Part shown: piece after piece, positions 55,245 through 64,000 of the stretch
How positions within the stretch are numbered: position 1 is the first letter of the stretch
Layout: every line of letters begins with the position of its first letter
Assembly (NCBI GenBank): GCA_008973525.1
Contig: WACJ01000047.1
Coordinates: 992,001 to 1,056,000, forward strand
Length of the DNA stretch: 64,000 nucleotides
DNA from: Stenopsyche tienmushanensis
Lineage: Eukaryota; Arthropoda; Insecta; Trichoptera; Stenopsychidae
Direction: 5' to 3'
The notes under the pieces: model-generated
Databases searched by the model: none
The model's input: the letters and a program-made list of their open reading frames with translations, nothing else
What the model was told of the DNA's origin: nothing
Made by a program: the position numbers and the translations under genes

Positions 55245-56927
55245 GGAGGGTTTTGAATGGAACGCGACGAAAACGACGCGCGCCGGCAACGTGAGGCGTT
55301 GAGGTTATGTTAGGTTAGGTTGCACACCCATGGCCATTAAAAGGCCATGCGCACCGTCGACCACGTGGAGAAGTTGAGCTGCCATAGGAGGCGCAAATTC
55401 CTGGGCGATGATGCGTCACAGAAAACTGCTGCGCGGGAGCGCTGGCGTCGAATATAAGTGATTTTGGACGCAAACAAAAAAAGTGTAACAGTAAGAAATA
55501 GATTTGAAAAATAAAATACAGTTGAAAAAAAATGAGCAATCAAGTGAGAGCAATAATCCGAAAAAGTCCTCTTTTAAAAAAAAATAAATCATAAATAATT
55601 TAATCTAAAATTTATGCTTTTGCCGCCGCTTTCGTTTTGTATTTTTTGAGTAGTCGCTTCCACGTAATATATCATGTCGTTATTGTTTTTGGAAAGTCGT
55701 ATTTTTTTAATTTGTCCTGTTTGTACGTGAAAATTAAGATCATCGAAGAACCGTGGTGCACGAAATTGTTGTGTATTAGATGTTATTATTATGGACACGA
55801 TGCTTTGTGTGAGCACCAGGCGCTGGTGTGCGTCACTATCCTCGGAGAGGCACAGGCTGGGTTCTCAACGTGTGAGAATTCCATGAAAGTCGGTGATGTA
55901 GGGTCGGTAGCCGAAACTTATAGTTTCGTGCAAGTACGGAAATCTAGGGAAAGATTGTCCAGAAAATTTCGTGCACGTAGAGGCATCTGTATGAGTTTTT
56001 TTTTGTATTTATTATTAATATTGTTGATTTAACTTGTAATTAAAATATAGCGACACGTGACGACAGCGGCAATGGAGTTTGCCTAACGGTACTTATTTTG
56101 AAATAAATATATAAACTGAATTGTACTTTTATGGTTGAATTATGTAAATGAGGTAAAAAATGTTGTTATTCTTCTTCTTCTTTCTGTGCCGTGTCAAGTC
56201 CCCCCGACTCTGGCGAAGACCTCTCTGTCCTGCGCTGCTCGGAATAGTTCCTCCACTCTTCTTATTCCGGTCCACTCTCTAATGTTGCGCAGCCAGCTCA
56301 TTTGCTTTCTACCGACTCCCTGTCTTCCCTCTACCTTGCCCTCCAGTATCAATCGAAGAAAATGATATTTATTTCCACGCAGTACATGACTCAGTCGTTA
56401 TTATTATACTATAATACTTGGACATCTGGTATAAATTATGTTATTGCTTATTATTATGTTATTGTATTACAAACTATTTGGATTTATTTTGAGAGAGAGG
56501 GACAATTGTGAAACATTTACTATTTTTTGGAAATTTGTTTTAAATAAAGTATACGTTCGACCGAGGATGGTCGAAGTTAAGGGAGGAAGAGTGTAATTTT
56601 ATATATTTAAGTGTGTTATTTTAACAGCGTCATCTCTTGTGGCCCTGTGGAGACATTGCACCTGCTTACCGACCGATCGCTTCTTGCGCGTGCACTGTTG
56701 CCGGTTAGGTAGTGACGCGCAGGAAGCGGGAGTCGGGAGAGTCGTCGGTTAGCAGGAGGTTGTTCCTCCTCCAGCCAGATCTCTCTCTCTCTCCATCTCG
56801 TGTGAAATCAATAGTTATTTAGCGAAGAGAGTCTTTCCATTCGTCGCCCGTCTATTCCCATACATTCGTCCAGCAACATCACAGCTTCAACATCCAATCT
56901 TAATTTTCAGGATAATGTTTTCCAGTC

Positions 56928-57215
56928 CCGGGATCCCGGACAATTTTAGGTACTTAAGAATCCCGGGATTAGAAAACGTAATCCCGAAAATTTCGGGATT
57001 GAAATTTTTATCTAACAGAAATCGTACGCCTCACCAACACGATGAAGGCTACTAAATCGAGACATTCCCGATGAAATCTGGACGCTTGGAAACAGTGGCG
57101 TAATTAATAATTGGCGAAATTAGGCGACGCCTAGGGGCAGTAACTGTCTAATCTATGTATACATATATAGCGTACATATATGTTTTTCAAATTGTTATAG
57201 TAACCTTTTCCTCCA
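56928..57215 (+). mobile_element. hAT terminal fragment (family of 20815-21660)
   Basis: TCCCGGGATCCCGGACAATT, AAAATTTCGGGATTGAAATT, TCGTACGCCTCACCAACACG, then GAAGGCTACTAAATCGAG and CCTAGGGGCAGTAACTGTCT match the right end of the hAT remnant (21376-21660) in inverted orientation. This copy has only the terminus. Confidence 0.75.
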
Positions 57216-57436
57216 GGAACGTTCAGTCTCTCGTTCTCGTCCAGGAACCGTTTTTCCTACACGGCACCATCCCGGGCCTGGGAAGGAGATCGAAATTTGT
57301 TTTTGAAGGCGAACAACCAGGGGCAGCAATTATCATATTCAACCCAAACATATCGGCTCTAAAACTGGGGCAACTATCAAATACCAACCGCGCGAGGGCT
57401 GGTGTTAGACAAGGAAATATGTTTATACATTTATAA
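57216..57436 (+). pseudogene. LINE endonuclease fragment (R1-like)
   Basis: The plus frame reads NVQSLVLVQEPFFLHGTIPG, then RRSKFVFEGEQPGAAIIIFN and ISALKLGQLSN. '(A/V)L-QEP----G-I-GL' followed by 'RA-I----' and 'L---(S)--D' is the N-terminal signature of the APE-type endonuclease of R1/I-type LINEs, with QEP carrying a catalytic Glu. The piece has no start and breaks into AT-rich DNA after about 65 codons. It abuts the hAT terminus at 57215. Confidence 0.7.
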
Positions 57437-59735
57437 ACATATAAGTAGACAGCGTTTTGTTGGTAAAATGGTAAATCTTTTCCTTTTTATTTTTTCAGCC
57501 CATTTTAACACATTACGAACCGCAGAATTGGGGCAAATGTGGGAGATTTTTTCTATAATTTTAATTATTTAGTAAAGTCTTAAATATATATAAGACCATC
57601 TCTCGGCAAAACTAGAAAAAAATATTACGTTGATATATTTTTTTTGTACGTCAAGTTTTAATAAGTTTGTAATTTAGGCACGCATAAAATATTTTAGTTA
57701 TATGAATGGCAGATTTTTTTATTATCGTATTATCGATTGTGTCAAAACCCAGGAACTTTTTGTTTTTTTAGTTTTCTAATGATTTTTGTTATTTCTAAAG
57801 GAGTTACCAATTTAATTTTGTGCATGTCATTATTTGAGCTTTCACGGAAATTCCTAATTGACTTTGTTAACAGCTTTCTTTGTTTTGCTGTCGCTCATAT
57901 TTTCGAAAATCTTGTGATTTAGGCACAAGGTTTCTGTAAGCATGTTTGTCTTTTTTAAATCGGTTTCGAAATCGAAGCGAAGAGAAAAAAATCAAAATAA
58001 TATTTGATTAACGGGATGTTGAAAAACGGTGTAAAATCTTATTGAACAGAAGAAAAATCCTAACAACATGATCATGCAAGTATAAGATAAACCTTCATTC
58101 ATAGCGCTATCTTGTTTTAAAATATATTTACCACGAAGTGTCTACTAAATTCAGGCTCGAAGATAAATATTTTAGGTAGCGTAGGTAAAAGTTTTTCCAG
58201 GAATAGATTATATTTATGTCCTCCTTGCTTTCATACATGATTAAGATAAGTCAATATTATTACAACATAATTTTTTGAATAAAAGAGGATCTATAGGTAA
58301 ATGGCAAGATTTTAAAGCAAACTGGATTAAGACGATTTATCTGAATATTTATCCACAATCAGGATTTAAATTTGAATCTTTACAACATTAAATACCGCTC
58401 ATTAATCAGGTAAAATATTTTTTCTCGTCGCTAAAGATCAATCAGATTTAATTATATTCAAATTTGTTGAGATGCAAAATAAAACTTAACTTAAAAATTA
58501 TAGAATATTTGGTAAAATGATATCTGAAAGACATGAAATAACGGATGGTAATAGATAAAATCGACAAGTATTTACAGACATTTTGATCAAAAATATGTAA
58601 GGGATATAGTTAATGAAAAGAGCATCTTCTTAAAAATGAGAATTCGTTGGAAAGATGATGATTTTAATAATTATTCTATAAAGGTCATGAGTGAATGTTG
58701 TATTCAAAGCATTTATGCTTAATGTCATAAATGTATATATGTACTTGTATTTTATTATGTTTAAATGGGCTGCATTTCCGTTGGATGATTGTCTAAAATT
58801 AGAAATGCACATGGATACTGCTGGCGTTTACTTTGAGCTAAAATATAGTAATTAAATTTTATCTGAATGTAAATAATAAAGAATATGCTAAGCTTCGTAT
58901 TCATCGCAGCTAAGGATCGAAATAATTAAAACCTTCCCAAATTTAGGGTCAGGTTAAAGCAATTTTCACTCAAGGGTTTATGGCGTCCCTTTCGGCTGAC
59001 CTCCATTTTTTGATCCCACGAGGCATGTGGAATATAATATTTTTGTTAAAAAGGGTCCTGTAAACCTTTTTTTCAGTCGAAACTGTTAATCTCGTTTTAA
59101 CAAGAGACCACATTTTTCTTGATTAATGTGGCATCCTCGGAGGATGTTTTTTTGCTATCAAAATACAGCGATATAACTCTCTCTCGAAAATCTTTTCTTG
59201 ACGCTATTAAAGTAGATAAAACGTTATTATATTCACAGTATTAAATCTCTTGGATAGTTGTTGTGACCAAAAGTGCTTTTTACGTAATGTTGTTCGCATA
59301 AATCATAATACCCTGCTTAAGGGAACTTTATACAAAAACTATACTCAGACTAAGAATATAAGTAATAAATATAATTCTTAAAAAGCTCCCTTAATATATT
59401 TCTCTGAAAAGTCAATTGATTTATAGCATATTTTGATATAAATTTTATTTCAAGAAAAATTGTTTTCAATAGTAAAATCTCATATTTGCCATTTGTGATT
59501 GACATCGTTGACGTTGAAAAGATTGATACATCTAATATTATATTCAGAAAGCATTCGAAAGCTTTTGGAATTATTATTTTTTGAAGTTAAAAATTGCTTT
59601 TAATGATCAAATGTGGTATTTTAATCGATTTAGTTTGATTTTTGAGTACTATTGTGTAACTGAATATGTATATATTTTCAATTCAAAAACAGCACTTCGT
59701 TATTTTATATTTTAAAATAATGTGTTTGCATAATA
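57437..59735. other. No gene seen; 2.3 kb
   Basis: Very AT-rich. Only short chance ORFs occur (57737-57922 plus, 58812-58630 minus). Confidence 0.4.
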
Positions 59736-60598
59736 CGAGGCATATCCCGAAAGTAAGTGTACTAAATTTTTGTGATTTTTAAGTGTATTTAAAAAAAAAA
59801 CTGGATATTGTTGATACAGTTGTTAATTATTTTTCAATATAATCGCTATCTAGTTCAATCACAATCACAAGCTTCTTCATGTCCTCGAAGTACTCTCCCG
59901 CCAGCTCCTTCCCTCACTTCAGAACCTCTTTTTGCACCTGCTCGTCGTTTAAAAACTTAATTCCACTCATGTGTTCTTTCAGGGAGTGGAAACATGATAA
60001 TCTGAAGGTGCCAAATCAGGGGAATACGGAGGGTGGTTCAAAATATCCAACCAAATAAGTCCAAGAACGCCTTGGTGGCTAAGGCCATGTAATTGCCGTG
60101 CAACAAGCACACTCTTCTCCTCAGCAAACCCCTTATTTTGTTTTGAATATTAGTTTTGAGTTTTTAGGGTCTCACAATATCGTTGTGCTTTCATGGTCTC
60201 TCTTTGAGGCAAACATTCAATCAAAATTATGCCTTTTCGGTCTCAAAACATTGAGGTTATGTTTTTTTTGCCCGAATTGTGGTTTTGTTTTTTTTGCCAG
60301 ATGGAGAACTGGTGTGACACCACTGTGACGATTATCTTTTTGACTGAGACGTATAATGAGCCACCCACTTTTTATCTCCAGTCATAATAGAGCTCAGAAA
60401 ATCCTCATCTTCCATGCTATTGAACCACTCGCATTTTGAGGGATTTCTTATCGACATCTTTCACGTAACTGGACACGTTCCTGTTATGCTCGCTTTGTCA
60501 AGAAATCTCTCTCTACCACTCAGTATGGCCAATTTTTAATAAACAAAAAACCACAGCCCGTTATTATCAAAGTACACTTACTTTCGGGATATGCCTCG
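59736..60598 (-). mobile_element. Mariner copy B, 863 bp
   Basis: The inverted ends CGAGGCATATCCCGAAAGTA...GTGTACT are flanked by TA (59734-59735 and 60599-60600). The minus strand carries transposase remains: SIMTGDKKWVAHYTSQSKR (first Asp in GDKKW), a degenerate LLHGN block, and HPP/YSPDLAPSDY-like sequence (PPYSPDLAPSDYH read near 60030-59990 with a frameshift). Many stops and shifts are present. It is the same family as copy A at 17946 but longer and less deleted. Confidence 0.88.
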
Positions 60599-61315
60599 TA
60601 TGAATAAAATTATTATGTCTTTTGTTTTTAAACATATATACTTCGAATAAAAATATCATACATATTTCATGTAATTGATTAATATGGTCTTACTGTCCTC
60701 ACATGGACCAACCATCGTGTATGGGAATTTATAGAGCCTAAGTGCTTTCACCGTTAGCTGCACCGCAACCCCGAAGCCGAACAAGCAGATAATGCTCTTC
60801 TACACTGTGGGGATTGCAGCTTTAAATGAAAAATATTGATTTTGGAGCGATTTAAATGACGCCCTCCATTACCTAGGATTGGAAAGCACATTTCAAAGCA
60901 TTCCATTTGGAAAGGACTGCTTGCATATTTTGTTTCGAAATTTTACTCTGGAGAGGTGGAATCGTAAAGCGAAGGTAGTGCTTCGGGTATATGAGTACTT
61001 ATCGGCACGAAGAATGGTGGCTGCCGACATAGAAGTGGTGTTTTACATAAACAGTATTCGGTAGCTGGATGTAATTTGATCTGCACGCCCGGTTAGTCGG
61101 TTACGGCCCACGGTCGCAAACTCCGGCCATAACCGCCAACTTTTCGTTGTAAATTCAAAGGCAATAACATTTTTATTGCATTTAGAAGCAACAACGTTGC
61201 ATGATTTATTCCAGTGCCGTGATGCACGGTATTGTTTCATGCTGTGCTTTAAATTTTCGATCGTCAAATTTGCAATACGAAAACGACGCATCCGCATAGC
61301 AATCAATTCTTGGTA
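60599..61315. other. No gene seen
   Basis: A balanced-composition block (60700-61310) has overlapping opposed frames (60879-61064 plus, 61306-61043 minus) without motifs. Confidence 0.4.
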
Positions 61316-61642
61316 TAGTACGTCCTCGTTTAACGCTTTTTTGATGACCGCCGATTTAATATAACGCGGTCTGCTCGAAACTCAAAAAATGCGATCCTCT
61401 ATATACACATCTCTTTTATACACGACTTTTTCAAACTGTTTTCAAAGCTCAACATTTATTCTGAAATTAAAATAAGAAGAAAATGTCAAAACTGTTGTTT
61501 TTGAACTGCAACTCTTCAAAAAATTGTGGCGAATTGAAACTTCCCTGGTAACTTTGTGTTAAGGTGATCTAATTTAAGACTGTTTAATGTAGTGCTTTTT
61601 TTGCCTAGAAACAGATTATAAGCGCTAAACGAGGTCTTGCTG
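61316..61642. mobile_element. Tigger/pogo-like MITE, 327 bp
   Basis: The ends are TAGTACGTCCTCGTTTAACG at the left and, inverted at the right, CAGCAAGACCTCGTTTAGCG. TA flanks both sides (61314-61315 and 61643-61644). CCTCGTTTA(A/G)CGC cores with a TA target fit pogo/Tigger MITEs. There is no coding content. Confidence 0.6.
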
Positions 61643-61644
61643 TA

Positions 61645-63728
61645 TTGAAGATTTCAACTATTTTATCTGTGTATGGATGAGTTAAGTTCAATTATGTAGG
61701 TTGTATGTGTGTAATAATTCTCTAGGTGGTTAATGGGGAGAAATCGAATGGACGAGAACGTAAATACGCTGAATATATGCAGCCTCCTTTAGATCCCGAA
61801 GGTTTAATTAGAATGAGTATTTTATTGATTTTGTAATGGGACTATGTACTGTAGTAAACGTGGAAACGTTTCAAGAAATTAAAACGCGTTTCGATTAGTA
61901 ATTGATGAATGAATTGATCCAATCAGTGTTTGGTTTTTTTTTATATCCCATCCCAAAAGTACAGCATTACGCTCTGGACTTGAATTGAATTTTGATGTAT
62001 CTTATTTCAGGATTTATTCATGTGACATTTTATATAGAAAATTATAAGAAACATAGTCTAAATCATAAATATTAGATAGAATTATTGATAGAGCGTCATA
62101 TATTATATTGTATTTACTTTTGCACACATTTTAACTTCAAGTGTCCCCACGGATGCATGGAAAGAAGGAAATATAATGGCAGTCTGAAATTATATGTACT
62201 ACATGAATTAGTTTAATTAGATTATATATTAATTGAAATTTAATGCTTATGGGACACTTCAGAATTGCAGTTTGTAAATGAATATATGAGTATCGCACTT
62301 TTTAATTTGAAGTTTTCTCTTATAAACATGTTTGAAGTACGAAGGGATGCATTTTTGTAAAAAAATAAAAACTGTTTTTTTTTTTAAACGAGGTTAAGAG
62401 AACTCAAAAGGAGAACATTAATTTCTGAAAGGCAATACGCTGCGCTAGTTTCAAAAGTACCATTTAGCAGACTTATGCGAATAAATTCAAAAACATCTCA
62501 TTCTTTGAATCATAAACGCGTTCAAAAAAATGTTCGCTTATTTAAAAAAATAATTTTACGGAGAAGAAAAAAATTGTCGGGGCAATCTTCTTTTTGAGGT
62601 TGTTTTCAAATGGACTTTTGAAATTTTCTTTATGGATATGCTTCCCGTGGACCTAAGTGCGAGAGGATATTACGTATGTGCATATATAAATATCGTGGCT
62701 TTAATCCGTTTTATTTTGTTGACGGAAGTAGGATGTGGTGCAGGAAGTACATATGCTTCATGAAGTCCTCCTCTTTCCCATGCTGAAAACTCGATCTTCT
62801 TTCACTCACACAGCTGCCTTGCTAAATAATTAAATTCCACAACTAATTGCAGCGGTGGTTTGACCGAGCCACATAATAAAAAACCGGGAACTTTGGTTTG
62901 ACAAAGTGGGACACTGCCTTCGATAATTTTGTAGTGTGCTTTTTATCAAGAGCTGCACTCAATTATGTATGCATTTTTCAGCGGAATTATTTTAGATTTA
63001 TATTTTAATCTTTATTTTTGAAATTTGCCTAATTTAATAATTTTTATTTATATAAAAAAAATGCATGAATGAGCCTTAATCATATGAAGAGCTCTTTTTC
63101 TCAATTGTACGGAAGTGGTGTAAAGATTTGATCCTTCTTGGTCATCTATCACTGTTAATAATTTTGAACAGCTTCGATGTTTCAACAGTCCTGTTGAAAG
63201 TTAATATGAATATCCTTACATTTGAAATATAGAGCCTTTAAAATAATGTAACGTTTTGTGAATGCCATTTATATGCTAGTTTATCTCTCAATTTTTAAAT
63301 AAAAAATGTTAAGGATCACATTTTGGGTATTTCATATTCTACTTTTAATGGTAAGAAGCACTCGTTTTTTCTCATCAAGTTTAATAAGCATACACAAGTC
63401 GCTTTTAACCCATGGGACCTTAAGCATACGTCTGTAAAGTCACGCTTGGAATGCTTCCAATCTTTTTGACATATTGTTTTTTAACTTAAGTTTTCAATTT
63501 TTGGAGCAAAGCAATTTTTCAATAAAAAAAATAAGCAGAATTGTGAAGTTTTTTAAAATGTATAACAGACTCTCGTATAATATGATTATATAATTCCATA
63601 AAAACACGTAAGACGTATGGTATAAATTTGTGTTGTACGAGTCATCAAGATATTTCGTGATAAAGGTCTAAATACTTTCCTAGTCCCCTGATGACTTTTA
63701 AACTATTTTCCAAAAAATGATTATTTTC
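61645..63728. other. No gene seen; 2.1 kb
   Basis: AT-rich. The patch at 62640-62930 has more balanced composition but no recognisable element. Confidence 0.4.
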
Positions 63729-63826
63729 TGTAAAACAATAAGGCAATTAAAAAATAACATGTTTGGTAACATTTAAAGGACGTCTTGCATCATTGATAAA
63801 ATTCTAAAGTTGTCTGAAAATCGCTC
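63729..63826 (-). mobile_element. Fragment of the 11537-12298 Tigger-like family
   Basis: Read on the minus strand, AATGATGCAAGACGTC, TTTAAATGTTACCAAACATG and ATTGCCTTATTG match 12040-12135 at about 85% by eye. No terminus is present. Confidence 0.55.
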
Positions 63827-64000
63827 TCTTCTTCGGAAGAAATAGTATACCCAATGTCAATGTCCATCATTGCTCTATGTAGATTTTCTCTTTCCTATAA
63901 TATAATTCATAATTAGTAAATGTGTCACTAAAATCTCTAATTAAAAATAATAAATTACAAAATGGCGATTGTTTGAAAAAAAATCAGTCAAGTCATTTTT
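63827..64000. other. No gene seen; right edge
   Basis: AT-rich sequence to the window edge. No feature. Confidence 0.4.

Larger units (their letters stand above)
53556..56885. repeat. 3.3-kb foldback with ~1.6-kb arms
   Basis: The left arm 53556-55124 and right arm 55232-56885 are inverted copies with several indels. The loop is about 107 bp. Outer ends are LTR-family L copies (CAGCAACATCAC, ACCGATCGCTTCTTGCGCG, CATCTCTTGTGGCCCTG). Further inward come CGACCGAGGATGGT(T/C)GAAGT, AAATATAGCGACACGTGACG, a signal-peptide-like ORF, GTTTGCGTCCAAAATCACTT, and AAGTTGAGCTGCCATAGGAG at the core. The right arm lacks about 145 bp present on the left (about 54915-55060). It has an extra segment near 56180-56390 and lacks about 100-130 bp of the 54270-54440 region. 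Arm identity is high but not perfect, so this is not an assembly mirror artefact of identical sequence. Confidence 0.8.

Noticed and set aside
1..64000. CRISPR arrays, bacterial operons, rRNA genes and intact tRNA genes
   Set aside because: I found no regularly spaced repeats with unique spacers, no Shine-Dalgarno-led gene clusters, and no sequence with rRNA or complete tRNA structure. The only tRNA-like signal is the degenerate segment at 28733-28800.

Overview
The window looks like nuclear DNA from an insect. It is AT-rich and dense with decayed transposons: mariner, hAT, pogo/Tigger, piggyBac-like MITEs, R1-clade LINEs and LTR pieces. The one clear host gene has an insect-like short intron (192 bp). 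Short TTAGG-type runs occur at two places. I cannot name the order or species. There is no sign of bacterial gene organisation, and almost every long ORF here is a chance reading frame.

Left edge (1-1.4 kb): the first two coding exons of a peroxiredoxin-4 gene (Prx4, called Jafrac2 in Drosophila) lie on the minus strand. Exon 1 is 661-496 and encodes a signal peptide plus the Prx4-type N-terminal extension. Exon 2 is 303-186 and encodes the start of the thioredoxin-fold peroxidase domain. The catalytic-cysteine exon lies beyond the left edge. A GC-rich promoter-like stretch follows at about 662-980, and then a candidate 39-residue membrane micropeptide gene (1358-1239, minus) with its own AATAAA.

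Centre (1.4-48 kb): gene-poor DNA carrying many repeats. These include a TTAA-bounded MITE (3606-3909), a hAT-like inverted pair (6968-9212) whose interior holds a 93-residue membrane-protein ORF, a Tigger-like element (11537-12298), a long-TIR mariner derivative (12627-13279), and three mariner elements: 17946-18643, 22962-23889 and 59736-60598 (the first and last are one family). A hAT remnant with a recognisable dimerisation domain lies at 20815-21660. Four dispersed LTR-like repeats of one family lie at 29.7, 37.0, 40.2 and 44.0 kb. An R1-like LINE fragment lies at 32.53-33.33 kb. A likely terminal exon of an unrecognised membrane protein lies at 42477-42301 (minus).

Right part (49-57.4 kb): a nested repeat cluster. 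It contains R1-like LINE RT and gag pieces around a hAT MITE, a TE-derived ORF remnant (50.4-50.9 kb), a 1.64-kb palindrome (51442-53085) and a 3.3-kb foldback (53556-56885). The foldback's arms carry the 29-44 kb LTR family at their outer ends and a signal-peptide-like ORF inside. Next come a hAT end and a LINE endonuclease fragment. The last 6.5 kb holds mariner and Tigger-like MITE copies in otherwise featureless DNA.

Only the Prx4 exons are firmly assigned as host coding sequence. The transposon calls rest on visible terminal repeats, TA or TTAA duplications and short conserved transposase or RT motifs. All sequence comparisons were made by eye, without database searches.
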